Part shown: one piece after another, positions 8,243 to 16,991 of the stretch
Layout: each line of letters begins with the position of its first letter
Numbering within the stretch: the first letter of the stretch is position 1
DNA from: Knoellia koreensis
GTDB lineage: Bacteria; Actinomycetota; Actinomycetes; Actinomycetales; Dermatophilaceae
Direction of reading: 5' to 3'
DNA: 64,000 bases
NCBI RefSeq assembly: GCF_013041615.1
Contig: NZ_JABEPQ010000003.1
Coordinates: 310,001 to 374,000, forward strand
The notes under the pieces: model-generated
Seen by the model: the letters and a program-made list of their open reading frames with translations, nothing else
Database searches by the model: none
Told to the model about the DNA's origin: nothing
Translations under genes and position numbers: made by a program

Positions 8243-10627
8243 ATGTCTGCGCTCCAGGTCGTCGCCCTCGTGGTGACCATCCCCGTGACGCTCGTGGCGG
8301 TCGCGTTGTTCGTCCGCACCATCAACCGGTCGTTCGTCGCGACGTTCAAGCTCGGCCAGCCCGACCACTCGCGCACGAACGACCCGGGCCGGCGCACGCT
8401 GACGCTGGTCCGCGAGTTCCTCGGCCACACGCGCATGTCGCGGCTGCCGGTCGTTGCGGTGGCGCACTGGTTCACCATGATCAGCTTCGGCGTGCTGTTC
8501 TTCACGCTGGTCAACGCGTTCGGCCAGCTGGTCAGCCCGGAGTGGACGCTCCCCCTCATCGGCCACTTCCCGCCGTACGAGTGGGTCACCGAGTTCTTCG
8601 CCTGGACCGGCCTCGTTGGCATCCTCACGCTGATGGCGATCCGGCAGCTGAAGAAGCCGAGCCGCGCGCAGGGCGAGGGCGGCCGCCGGTCCCGCTTCTT
8701 CGGGTCGACGTTCTGGCAGGCCTACTACGTCGAGCTCACCATCCTCGGCGTCACCCTGTGCATTCTCACCCTGCGCGGCCTCGAGTACGCGCTCGGCAAG
8801 GCCACCGGCGCAGACACCGCCACCGCACTGCACTTCCCGATGACCGCGTGGCTCGGCGGGCTCTTCGACGGCCTGTCGGTCAGCGCCCTCGAGAACGCCA
8901 TCGTCGTCGTCGCGGCCGTGAAGATCCTCATCTCGTTCGCGTGGATGATCACCATCGCGCTCACGCCGACGATGGGTGTTGCGTGGCACCGCTTCCTCGC
9001 GTTCTTCAACATCTGGTTCAAGCGTCACGCCGACGGCCGCACGTCGCTCGGCGCGCTCCAGCCGATGCTCGTCGACGGCAAGCCGCTGGACTTCGAGAAC
9101 ATCGAGGAGCTCGACGAGGACGCCGCGCTCGGCGTCGGCAAGGTCGAGGACTTCACCTGGAAGGGCCTGCTCGACTTCACCACGTGCACCGAGTGCGGCC
9201 GCTGCCAGAGCCAGTGCCCGGCGTGGAACACCGACAAGCCGCTGTCCCCCAAGCTGCTCATGATGACGCTGCGCGACAACGTCCACGCGCGCGCCCCGTG
9301 GCAGCTCGCGTCCGAGTCGGCCCGCGCCGAGATGGGCGAGGACGCGGCCAAGCTCCAGGAAGTGCCCCTCATCGGAGACACCGGGTATGCCGCGTCCGCC
9401 GCCAAGGGCGGGGACGGCACCCATGGCGTCGTCCCCGACATCGGCGCGCTCGCGGCATACAACCCGCACGGCCCCGACGCGGTGATCGACCAGGACGTCC
9501 TGTGGTCGTGCACCACCTGTGGCGCGTGTGTCGAGCAGTGCCCGGTCGACATCGAGCACGTCGACACGATCGTGGACATGCGCCGCTACCAGAACCTCAT
9601 CGAGTCGGCGTTCCCGTCCGAGCTCGGCGGCCTGTTCAAGAACCTGGAGAACAAGGGCAACCCGTGGGGCATGAACGCCCGCGCGCGGATGGACTGGGCC
9701 AAGGACCTGCCGTTCGAGATCAAGGTGCTCGGCCAGGACGTCGAAAGCGCCGACGACGTGGACTACCTGTTCTGGGTGGGCTGCGCCGGCGCCTACGAGG
9801 ACCGCGCCAAGAAGACCACCCGCGCCGTGGCTGAGCTGCTCGACCAGGCGGGGGTGACGTTCGCGATCCTCGGCGACGGCGAGACCTGCACCGGTGACTC
9901 GGCCCGCCGAGCCGGCAACGAGTTCCTCTTCCAGATGCTGGCGCAGCAGAACGTCGAGACGCTCAACGAGGTCGGCGCGACCAAGATCGTCGTCACGTGC
10001 GCGCACTGCTTCAACACGATCAAGAACGAGTACCCGCAGCTCGGCGGCAAGTACGAGGTCGTGCACCACACGCAGCTGCTCAACCGGCTCGTGCGCGAGA
10101 AGAAGCTCGTGCCCGTCGCCCGCCCGGCCGAGGTGCCGGGCAAGTCGAGCAACAAGAACGCCGCCTCCACCGCGGAGTCCGTGACCTACCACGACCCCTG
10201 CTACCTGGGCCGCCACAACGGCGTCTACGCCCCGCCGCGTGAGCTGATCGGGGCCCTGCCCGGTGTCGAGCTCAAGGAGATGGAGCGCACCAAGGAGAAG
10301 TCGTTCTGCTGCGGCGCCGGCGGTGCCCGCATGTGGATGGAGGAGAAGCTCGGCACGCGGATAAACGTCAACCGCACCGAGGAGGCCATCGGCACCGGCG
10401 CCGAGCGGATCGCCATCGGCTGCCCGTTCTGCCGGGTCATGCTGAGCGACGGCCTCACCGCTGCCCAGTCCGAGGGTCGCGGCGAGGACGTCGAGGTTGT
10501 CGACGTCGCCCAGATGCTGCTCGCCGCGGTCAAGCGTCCCGAGCCACCGGCCGAGGACGCCGCTGCCGAGCCCGAGCCGTCGGACCCGGCACCGTCCGAC
10601 CCCGACCCGGCACCCCAGCCCGCCTGA
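8243..10627 (+). CDS. etfD: Membrane Fe-S oxidoreductase, EtfD-like (heterodisulfide reductase family)
   Basis: A 794-residue protein matching the mycobacterial EtfD type (Rv0338c), which passes electrons from acyl-CoA dehydrogenases through ETF to membrane quinone. The N-terminal third has five or so membrane helices (NarG gamma-like). Two [4Fe-4S] motifs follow, CTECGRCQSQCP (about 315) and CTTCGACVEQCPV (about 423). Two cysteine-rich CCG domains come next, with VGCAGAY, TCAHCF, CCGAGGARMW and GCPFCRVML. The last 40 residues are a Pro/Glu/Asp tail. I took ATG 8243 because the hydrophobic N-terminus starts there. It is convergent with the LuxR gene, two bases apart. The acyl-CoA dehydrogenase at 29651 is a plausible electron donor through ETF. 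Confidence 0.85.
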   Translation: MSALQVVALVVTIPVTLVAVALFVRTINRSFVATFKLGQPDHSRTNDPGRRTLTLVREFLGHTRMSRLPVVAVAHWFTMISFGVLFFTLVNAFGQLVSPEWTLPLIGHFPPYEWVTEFFAWTGLVGILTLMAIRQLKKPSRAQGEGGRRSRFFGSTFWQAYYVELTILGVTLCILTLRGLEYALGKATGADTATALHFPMTAWLGGLFDGLSVSALENAIVVVAAVKILISFAWMITIALTPTMGVAWHRFLAFFNIWFKRHADGRTSLGALQPMLVDGKPLDFENIEELDEDAALGVGKVEDFTWKGLLDFTTCTECGRCQSQCPAWNTDKPLSPKLLMMTLRDNVHARAPWQLASESARAEMGEDAAKLQEVPLIGDTGYAASAAKGGDGTHGVVPDIGALAAYNPHGPDAVIDQDVLWSCTTCGACVEQCPVDIEHVDTIVDMRRYQNLIESAFPSELGGLFKNLENKGNPWGMNARARMDWAKDLPFEIKVLGQDVESADDVDYLFWVGCAGAYEDRAKKTTRAVAELLDQAGVTFAILGDGETCTGDSARRAGNEFLFQMLAQQNVETLNEVGATKIVVTCAHCFNTIKNEYPQLGGKYEVVHHTQLLNRLVREKKLVPVARPAEVPGKSSNKNAASTAESVTYHDPCYLGRHNGVYAPPRELIGALPGVELKEMERTKEKSFCCGAGGARMWMEEKLGTRINVNRTEEAIGTGAERIAIGCPFCRVMLSDGLTAAQSEGRGEDVEVVDVAQMLLAAVKRPEPPAEDAAAEPEPSDPAPSDPDPAPQPA

Positions 10628-10629
10628 GT

Positions 10630-13056
10630 TCAGGCGACCTCGGCCATCAGCGCCGCCAACTTGGCGCGCGAGCCGATGTCGAGCTTGCGGTAGATGTGCG
10701 ACAGGTGCGCGTCCACCGTGCGGGGTGAGACGAACAGCTCCTCGGCGATGCGACGGCTCGTGAGGCCCTCGGCCACCAGCTCGGCGACGGCGCGCTCAGC
10801 CTTGGTCAGCGAGTCGAGCGGGGTGGCCACCATCGGCCCGGGGAAGGCCGGGCGGAACAGCGCGGGGATCGCCGCCGCGCCCGCGACGGTCAGCCTTCCC
10901 TGCATGACCCACCCGAGCGGGCAGTCCCCCGGCACCCCGGCGACGTACGGCACACCCGGCCGCGACCGGCCCACCGCTCCGCGGGAGATCCGCAGCGCGG
11001 CCGCCGCACCGGACAGCTGGGTGTGGGCGGGCTTGCCCTGGGCGCGCAGGAGGGCGGCCAGTGCGTCGAGCACGTGGGCGACCTGGATCGGCATACCGAT
11101 CTCGGCAGCGCGCCGAAGCGCCGACAGGTAGGAGCTCTGGGCCTGGTCGGGTTCGCCGAGGACGACCAACGCGTCACCCACGAGCGTGCGCGCCTCGACG
11201 GCGTCCCGACCGAGCCGGCTGCTGTCGGCCAGCACGACGACGTCCGCGGCCCGCCCCGCCGCGCGGGCCGGGTCCACCGGCAGCAGCTCCCTGGCCTCCT
11301 GCAGTGCCACGACGACCCGCACCGCCCAGGGCAGGTGCTCGGTGTCCACGACCTCCCCGGGCTCACCGGTGATGTGGCGCAGCAGCGTGTCGGCGAGCAG
11401 GGCGATCCGGTCCTCGTGGATCGCGACGGCCTGGTCGCGCGCATACTGCGCCAGCGACTGCGCCTCGACGACCCGGCCCTGCTCGAACGCGATCCGGGCC
11501 TGCAAGGTCAACGCGGACAACGAGATCCAGCGCTCTTCCTCCGGCGGCGAGTCGTGGATCAGCTGGGCGAGCTGCTCGGCTTCGTCCCAGTCGCCGGTGG
11601 ACACGAGGACGTCCATGAGGGTGCGGCGGGCCTGCCGGATGACGTAGTCGCTGCCGTCGAGGGTGAGGGCCCGCTCGGCGTCGGCCCGGGCCTGGGGCAG
11701 GTCCCCGGCGTCGAGGTGCATCTCGGCCCGGATGGCGGCGTTGCGCGCCTGCTCGAGGTCGCGGTCTGCCTCGGACTCCAGCGCGTTGGCATGCTCCTCC
11801 GCGCGGTCGAGCAGGCGCACTCCCTCGTAGGTCCCCCGCACCTCCGAGGCGCAGATGCCGGCCCGGCGGGCGAGCTGCGAGCCCACGAGCGGTGGCCCGT
11901 CGCCGCTGTCGAGCACCGCCTCCAGCAGCTCCACGGCCTCGCGTGGCCGCATCGCGGTGTACAGCGAGGAGAAGGCGCGGTTGGCCAGCTCGTAGCCCTT
12001 GTCGCGGGTGGCCGGGTGCGCGCAGGCGTCCGCGACCGAGGCCGCCACCAGCTCCACCTCCGACAACCACGGCTGGTCCGACGCCCCAGTGAAAAAGTCC
12101 GCCGGCAACACCCGATCGGCCCACCGCACCAGCCCGGCGCGGGCTGCGACGTCGTCACCGGACGCCGCCGCCAGCGACCGGCCCACCTCGCGCAGGGGAG
12201 CCAACATCCCGAACCGGCCGTCCGCGCCGACTTCGACGAGGTTGCGCCGCGTCAACGCGCCTGCCAGCTGCACCGCCTGCGGGCGCGACACCTCGCACAC
12301 CTCCGCAAGGACGTCGAGGCTCATCGGCTGGCCGACCGCGGCCAGCCGCCGGAAGCACTGCTGCTCATCGGGACCCAGCAGGGCGTGGGAGGCGCGCACG
12401 GCGTCCTCCATGGACTGCACCGGCACGACGTCGGACACGCCTACGAGCGCGATCTGCGCCGCCAGCTGCTCGATCAGCAACGGCAGTCCGCCACTGGCGC
12501 TGAGCAGCTTGCGCAGGGTGGCCTCGTGCTGGTCGAGGTCGACGAGGTGCCCGCCGGCGGTCGCGATCCGCGACAGGAGCAGCTCCAGCGCCGGGCCGTC
12601 GAGCGGCTCACTCGGCTCGGGCACCTTGAGCGGGGCGAGCCGCAGAACCCGCTCGTGCGGTCGCCGGGCCATCGTCTGCGCGGTGCACAGCAGCCGCCAG
12701 GTGGCGGCGTCCTCGAGCAGGTCCGTGAGCAGCTCGCCGAGACCGTCGATGGCGTCGACGCCGTCGAGCACCAGCAGCACGTCCCGGCCGTCGAGGGCAC
12801 GCTTGAGGGCCAACGTCGGCGAGTCACCGGGGATTCGTTCGCCTTCGAGAGCCTCGAGGCACGACTCGACGACCGACTCGCGGGTGTCGCCGGCGGAGGC
12901 GCGCACCCACACGCGGGCCCGGGCGCCGAGGGTGTGCTGCGCGACGAGTGACTTGCCCGAGCCCGGCGCACCGGTCAGCGTCACCCAGCGGTGCTCGTCC
13001 ACGAGGTTGCGCAGCTGCGCGATGACCTCGTCCCGACCGATGCACGGAGTGAGCAC
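10630..13056 (-). CDS. LuxR-family STAND (LAL-type) transcriptional regulator
   Basis: An 808-residue regulator. Residues 20-50 hold a Walker A loop (GAPGSGKS) and about 95-105 a Walker B strand (VLLVLDGVDAI), giving an AP-ATPase/STAND module. The middle is a long helical repeat region that normally senses the inducer. The last 60 residues are a LuxR helix-turn-helix (LTKAERAVAELVAEGLTSRR, then VSPRTVDAHLSHIYRKL). Such proteins are inducer- and ATP-dependent activators. The GTG start at 13056 is followed by the family's usual opening, IGRDEVIAQL. No obvious target operon is adjacent: the osmoprotectant transporter lies upstream on the same strand behind two hairpins, and EtfD converges from the other side. 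Confidence 0.9.
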   Translation of the reverse strand: MLTPCIGRDEVIAQLRNLVDEHRWVTLTGAPGSGKSLVAQHTLGARARVWVRASAGDTRESVVESCLEALEGERIPGDSPTLALKRALDGRDVLLVLDGVDAIDGLGELLTDLLEDAATWRLLCTAQTMARRPHERVLRLAPLKVPEPSEPLDGPALELLLSRIATAGGHLVDLDQHEATLRKLLSASGGLPLLIEQLAAQIALVGVSDVVPVQSMEDAVRASHALLGPDEQQCFRRLAAVGQPMSLDVLAEVCEVSRPQAVQLAGALTRRNLVEVGADGRFGMLAPLREVGRSLAAASGDDVAARAGLVRWADRVLPADFFTGASDQPWLSEVELVAASVADACAHPATRDKGYELANRAFSSLYTAMRPREAVELLEAVLDSGDGPPLVGSQLARRAGICASEVRGTYEGVRLLDRAEEHANALESEADRDLEQARNAAIRAEMHLDAGDLPQARADAERALTLDGSDYVIRQARRTLMDVLVSTGDWDEAEQLAQLIHDSPPEEERWISLSALTLQARIAFEQGRVVEAQSLAQYARDQAVAIHEDRIALLADTLLRHITGEPGEVVDTEHLPWAVRVVVALQEARELLPVDPARAAGRAADVVVLADSSRLGRDAVEARTLVGDALVVLGEPDQAQSSYLSALRRAAEIGMPIQVAHVLDALAALLRAQGKPAHTQLSGAAAALRISRGAVGRSRPGVPYVAGVPGDCPLGWVMQGRLTVAGAAAIPALFRPAFPGPMVATPLDSLTKAERAVAELVAEGLTSRRIAEELFVSPRTVDAHLSHIYRKLDIGSRAKLAALMAEVA

Positions 13057-13221
13057 GAACTGAGGCTATCGACACCTACGGGCGCAATATCGGTGGTTTC
13101 ACTGATGTCCTGCGGAAAGCGCCGCGGCAGGCTACTTCCCGAGGCAGGAACCAGCACCACCGGGCGGCGAGGAGGGGCGTCACCCGCGGAGCCGGTTCCG
13201 CTCCTGGTGGGAGGGCCAGCA

Positions 13222-13266
13222 CGAAGGGCCGGGTGGCGTTCTGGGGGAGCGCCACCCGGCCCTTCG
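13222..13266. terminator. Perfect 17-bp inverted repeat, second hairpin behind the ABC operon
   Basis: Arms 13222-13238 and 13250-13266 are perfect complements with an 11-base loop. The stem is GC-rich and no long T run follows on either side. It lies in the 309-base gap 13057-13365 between the LuxR gene and the substrate-binding-protein gene, about 100 bases beyond the first hairpin (13297-13340) in the direction of transcription. The rest of this gap shows nothing gene-like. Confidence 0.6.
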
Positions 13267-13296
13267 AGGTGGAGGCCGGCTCGCCGGACAGCACAA

Positions 13297-13340
13297 AGGC
13301 GGGGTATGCCGCGGCGCTGGCTCCGCGGCATACCCCGCCT
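13297..13340. terminator. Hairpin built from an inverted GTATGCCG pair, behind the osmoprotectant operon
   Basis: An 18-bp perfect inverted repeat (arms 13297-13314 and 13323-13340, loop of 8) lies 25 bases beyond the stop of the substrate-binding-protein gene. Each arm contains GGGGTATGCCGCGG, so the stem is formed by two opposed copies of the dispersed 8-mer. Position suits a terminator; the lack of a T run is usual in high-GC actinobacteria. Confidence 0.7.
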
Positions 13341-13365
13341 CACGCGTGGGTCGGGTCGACTCCCG

Positions 13366-14298
13366 TCAGCTGAGCCCGGCCTGGCTGAGGAAGTCCTTGG
13401 CCACCACGTCGGCGTCCTTCTTGTCGACGACCACCTGCTTGAGCAGCTTGGTCAGCGTCTCGGTGTCGAGCTTGGCCGACACGGCGTTGAGGGCCCCGGC
13501 GATGGTGTCGTTGCTCTTGGACTTGGTGATGAGCGGCACGACGTTCTGGGCCGCGAACATGTTCTTCGGGTCCTCCAGCGCGACGAGGTCCGCGGTCTGG
13601 ATGTTGGGGTCGGTGGTGAAGATGTCACCGGCGTCGATCTGACCGTTCTTCAGCGCCTGCAGGGTGAGCGGGCCACCGGCGTCGAGCGGGCGGAACTGCT
13701 TGAACTCCAGGCCGTAGATCTGCTTGAACCCGACCAGGCCGGTGATGCGGGTCTTCCACTCCGGCGGGCCACCGACGACGAGGTCCTGGCTCTTGCCCTT
13801 GAGGTCCTCGATCGACTTCACGCCCAGCTCGTCGGCCTTGGACTTCTTCATGACCAGGGCGTCCTTGTCCTCGGCGGCCGACTTGTCGAGCACGGTCAGC
13901 GTGCCCGGCAGGACACCCTTGAGCTCGGTGTAGACGGCCTCGGAGTCCTTGCCCGGCATGTCCTTCTTGAAGTAGTCACGCAGCACACCGGTGTACTCGG
14001 GGATGAGATCGATCGAGCCGTCCTGGAGGGCCGGGATGTAGGCCTCGCGGGCACCGATGTTGAGCTTCTTGTTGACCTTGACGCCCTTGGCCTCGAGGGC
14101 ACCAGCGTAGATCTCGGCCAGCAGGGCGCTCTCGGGGAAGTCGGCCGATCCGACGGTGATGGCGCTGCTGTCCCCGCCGCCGCCCGAGCTGGACGACTTG
14201 GTGGCCAGCGGGTCGCCGCCGCCGGAACCACCGCAGGCAGCGGTGCCGAGCAGGGCCGCCACGACGGCCACGGTCACGCTGATTCGCTTGAGCTTCAT
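13366..14298 (-). CDS. Osmoprotectant ABC transporter substrate-binding lipoprotein (ProX/OsmF family)
   Basis: A 310-residue lipoprotein that captures glycine betaine, choline or similar compatible solutes outside the membrane. The signal peptide ends in the lipobox LLGTAACGG (Cys about residue 22), followed by a Gly/Ser linker. The mature domain has the type-II solute-binding pattern of OpuAC/ProX proteins (ITVGSADFPESALLAEIYA, IPEYTGVLRDYF, VVGGPPEW). It is the last gene of the ATPase-permease-permease-binding-protein operon, 37 bases behind the second permease. A motif-built hairpin follows the stop. Confidence 0.92.
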   Translation of the reverse strand: MKLKRISVTVAVVAALLGTAACGGSGGGDPLATKSSSSGGGGDSSAITVGSADFPESALLAEIYAGALEAKGVKVNKKLNIGAREAYIPALQDGSIDLIPEYTGVLRDYFKKDMPGKDSEAVYTELKGVLPGTLTVLDKSAAEDKDALVMKKSKADELGVKSIEDLKGKSQDLVVGGPPEWKTRITGLVGFKQIYGLEFKQFRPLDAGGPLTLQALKNGQIDAGDIFTTDPNIQTADLVALEDPKNMFAAQNVVPLITKSKSNDTIAGALNAVSAKLDTETLTKLLKQVVVDKKDADVVAKDFLSQAGLS

Positions 14299-14335
14299 GG
14301 GTTCTGTTCCTCCCGGAGGGTCGACGGACGGCCCG

Positions 14336-15154
14336 TCAACTGGGTTGGCTGTCCACGGTACGCCGCGGATCGGAAATCTCTACATCGAGGGGGGTATTTG
14401 ACCGACCGGCGGACTCCGCGGACCCCGATACCCCGTCGGAGCGGCCGCGCCGCGACGCCGAGGTGCGCCGACCGGTGAGCCCGGGCGACACGGCATACCG
14501 CTGGATCGTGCCCAGCAGCAGGTCGACGACGAGCGCGAGGATGGCGACCACGAGCGAGCCGCCGGCCATCTGCGGGTAGTCACGGATCTTCTGCCCGTCG
14601 ATGAGGAACCGCCCGAGCCCGTCCGCGCCCACCACGGCGGCGAGGGTCGCGGTGGCGATGACCTGCAGGGTGGCCGAGCGGAAGCCGGAGAAGATCAGCG
14701 GCATGGCGTTGGGGATCTCCACCCGGCGCAGCACCTGCATCCCGGTCATGCCCATGCCCTTGGCCGCGTCCCGCGCGGCCGGGTCGACGCCCTCCACCCC
14801 GGCGTAGGCGCCGGCGAGGATCGGCGGGATGGCGAGCACCGCGAGCACGATGAGGCTGGGCACGACGAAGGCGGCCGAGCCGGAGCTGCCCGAGAACTTC
14901 GGGAACAGCCACAGCACCATGAGGAACAGCAGGCCCAGGCTGGGGATGGCGCGGGCGGCTGCGGCGAGGTTGACCCCGAAGAACCGCCCGCGACCGGTGT
15001 GCCCGATGGCCAGGCCGGCCGGGATCGCAATGAGTGACGCCACGAACAGCGCGATGGCGGAGTACCAGAGGTGCGTGAGGATCTGGTTCGGGATCGAGCC
15101 GGGGCCCGACCAGTTCACCGGGTCGGTCAGCCACTGCCAGGTGGAGGCGATCAT
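14336..15154 (-). CDS. Osmoprotectant ABC transporter permease
   Basis: A 272-residue inner-membrane permease of the ProW/OpuCB-OpuCD type with about six membrane helices. The EAA-like cytoplasmic loop that contacts the ATPase is visible (AARDAAKGMGMTGMQVLRRV). The ATG at 15154 overlaps the stop of the upstream permease by four bases (ATGA), which decides the start; the longer frame upstream is a shadow of that gene. The C-terminus carries a charged Arg/Ser-rich tail of about 45 residues that is not membrane-embedded. Confidence 0.92.
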   Translation of the reverse strand: MIASTWQWLTDPVNWSGPGSIPNQILTHLWYSAIALFVASLIAIPAGLAIGHTGRGRFFGVNLAAAARAIPSLGLLFLMVLWLFPKFSGSSGSAAFVVPSLIVLAVLAIPPILAGAYAGVEGVDPAARDAAKGMGMTGMQVLRRVEIPNAMPLIFSGFRSATLQVIATATLAAVVGADGLGRFLIDGQKIRDYPQMAGGSLVVAILALVVDLLLGTIQRYAVSPGLTGRRTSASRRGRSDGVSGSAESAGRSNTPLDVEISDPRRTVDSQPS

Positions 15155-15798
15155 GCGCGGGCTCCCGTCGCGCGCAGCCACGGCGTGAGCAGCCTGGTGA
15201 CGACCAGGATGACGGCGTCGAAGAGCAGCGCGAGGACGATGCACGCGACGATGCCGACGACGATGGGGTCGTAGAACTGTCGGTTGAAGCCGTCGCTGAA
15301 GAACAGGCCGAGCTGCTGCACGCCGATGACGGTGCCCACGCTCACAATGCTGACGTTGCTGACGGCGGCGACGCGCAGACCGGCCGAGATGACGGGCACC
15401 GCGAGGGGCAGCTCGACCGCGAAGAACCGCTTGCCCGGTGTGTAGCCCATGGCCGTGGCGGCGTTGGTCACGGCACCCGGCACCGAACCCAGCCCGTCGG
15501 CGACCGTGCGGACCAGCAGCGCCACGGTGTAGAGGGTCATCGCCACGATGACGTTGAAGGGGTCGAGGATGCCGCGGCCGGTGACGAGCGGCAGGATCAC
15601 GAAGAGCGCGAGGCTGGGGATGGTGTAGAGCAACCCGAACCCGGCGGTGAACGGGGCGTAGAGCCAGCGGAACCGGCGCGCTAGCCAGCCGAGCGGCAGG
15701 GCGATCAGCAACCCGAGCAGCAGGGGTAGCCCGGCCAGGACGGCGTGCTGGCGCCCGAGGTCCCAGACCTCGCCGAGGTGGTCGATGAACCAGGTCAT
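15151..15798 (-). CDS. Osmoprotectant ABC transporter permease
   Basis: A 215-residue permease paralogous to the one at 14336-15154 and of the usual length for this family. About five or six helices are visible, with the ATPase-contacting loop near NAATAMGYTPGKRFFAVELP. The ATG at 15798 lies one base after the ATPase stop and the stop overlaps the next permease start, so translation of all three is probably coupled. Two different permeases imply a heterodimeric transmembrane channel, as in OpuC systems. Confidence 0.92.
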   Translation of the reverse strand: MTWFIDHLGEVWDLGRQHAVLAGLPLLLGLLIALPLGWLARRFRWLYAPFTAGFGLLYTIPSLALFVILPLVTGRGILDPFNVIVAMTLYTVALLVRTVADGLGSVPGAVTNAATAMGYTPGKRFFAVELPLAVPVISAGLRVAAVSNVSIVSVGTVIGVQQLGLFFSDGFNRQFYDPIVVGIVACIVLALLFDAVILVVTRLLTPWLRATGARA

Positions 15799-15799
15799 G

Positions 15800-16918
15800 T
15801 CAGGCCGCCGGCGCCCCGGGGTTGTCGGGGTTCTCGACCACGGGGCGCTCGGCCTCCTCGATCGCGGTGAGCACCTCGTGCGGGCGGACCGTGCCGACGA
15901 GGGCGCCGGAGTCGTCGACGACGACGCCGCGCCGGCTGGGGCTCGAGAGCGCTGCATCGAGCACCGCACGCAGCGGGCCGCTCGCTCGGGCGACGGTGCC
16001 GCCGCGGTGGAGTCGCTCGCTGGTGACCTCGCCGTCGATGCGCCGCGGCTCGACCCAGCCGAGCGGGTGGTTGTCACCGTCGACCACGAGCACCCAGTCG
16101 TCGTCGACGTCGCGCGCAGACTCGCCGAGGGTGATGGTGCGCTCGGAGGCGAGCGGCAGGCGCGGCGCGGCCTGGAAGGACAGGCCGCGGTAGCCACGGT
16201 CGCGTCCCACGAAGTCCGCCACGAAGTCGTCGACCGGGTGGGCGAGCAGGTATGCCGGCTCGGCCAGCTGGGCGAGGTAGCCGCCGACGCGCATGACCGC
16301 CACCTGGTCGCCCATCTTGATGGCCTCGTCGATGTCGTGGGTGACGAAGATGATCGTCTTGCCGAGGTCGTCCTGGAGCCGCAGGAACTCGTCCTGGAGC
16401 TGGTCGCGCACGACCGGGTCGACCGCGCTGAACGGCTCGTCCATGAGCATCACCGGCGGGTCCGCCGCGAGGGCGCGCGCGACCCCGACGCGCTGCTGCT
16501 GGCCACCGGAGAGCTGGGAGGGGTAGCGCTTGGCGTAGTCCGCGCCGAGGCCGACCTGCTCGAGCAGCTGCATCGCCCGGTCGCGGGTCTCCTTCTTGCC
16601 CATGCCCACGAGCCGCGGCACGGTCTCGACGTTGTCGAGCACGGTGCGGTTGGGGAAGAGCCCGGCGTGCTGGATGACGTAGCCGATGCCGCGGCGCAGC
16701 TCGGACGCCTTCATCCGCCCGGTGTCCTTGCCGTCGAGGCTGATGGTGCCCGAGCTGGGCTCGATCATCCGGTTGACCATCCGCAGGGAGGTCGTCTTGC
16801 CGCAGCCGGACGGCCCGACGAGCACGGTGATCTTGCCGGTCGGGGCCTCGAGGGTGAGGTCGTGGACGGCGACTGTGCCATCGGGGTACTTCTTGGTCAC
16901 GCCGTCGAACACGATCAT
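15800..16918 (-). CDS. Osmoprotectant ABC transporter ATPase with CBS domains
   Basis: A 372-residue ATPase of the ProV/OpuCA type that powers solute uptake. The Walker A loop is GPSGCGKTT (about 36-44), the signature QLSGGQQQR (about 138) and Walker B VMLMDEPFSAVD. The C-terminal 120 residues form CBS-type repeats (ERTITLGESARDVDDDW, then RGVVVDDSGALVGTVRP), which in OpuCA sense ionic strength or cyclic dinucleotides. I prefer ATG 16918 over the TTG nine bases upstream. It is the first gene of the four-gene operon and is divergent from the lyase homologue, with 73 bases between the two starts. Confidence 0.94.
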   Translation of the reverse strand: MIVFDGVTKKYPDGTVAVHDLTLEAPTGKITVLVGPSGCGKTTSLRMVNRMIEPSSGTISLDGKDTGRMKASELRRGIGYVIQHAGLFPNRTVLDNVETVPRLVGMGKKETRDRAMQLLEQVGLGADYAKRYPSQLSGGQQQRVGVARALAADPPVMLMDEPFSAVDPVVRDQLQDEFLRLQDDLGKTIIFVTHDIDEAIKMGDQVAVMRVGGYLAQLAEPAYLLAHPVDDFVADFVGRDRGYRGLSFQAAPRLPLASERTITLGESARDVDDDWVLVVDGDNHPLGWVEPRRIDGEVTSERLHRGGTVARASGPLRAVLDAALSSPSRRGVVVDDSGALVGTVRPHEVLTAIEEAERPVVENPDNPGAPAA

Positions 16919-16991
16919 GCGAATCAACCTAACTGGTGGGTCGGACGATGTCGCCTACACCAAGGTAGGGATTGCCGGTGATACTGGCGCG

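Noticed and set aside
13076-13294. A 72-codon frame between the LuxR and binding-protein genes
   Set aside because: It reads straight through a perfect hairpin, has no ribosome-binding site and shows no domain.
13057-13365. A riboswitch or small RNA gene before the LuxR gene
   Set aside because: The region is explained by two hairpins behind the ABC operon; no conserved aptamer core was recognised.
16918-16991. A longer start (ATG 16918) for the lyase homologue
   Set aside because: It would begin on the start codon of the divergent ATPase gene, and the added residues show no family similarity.
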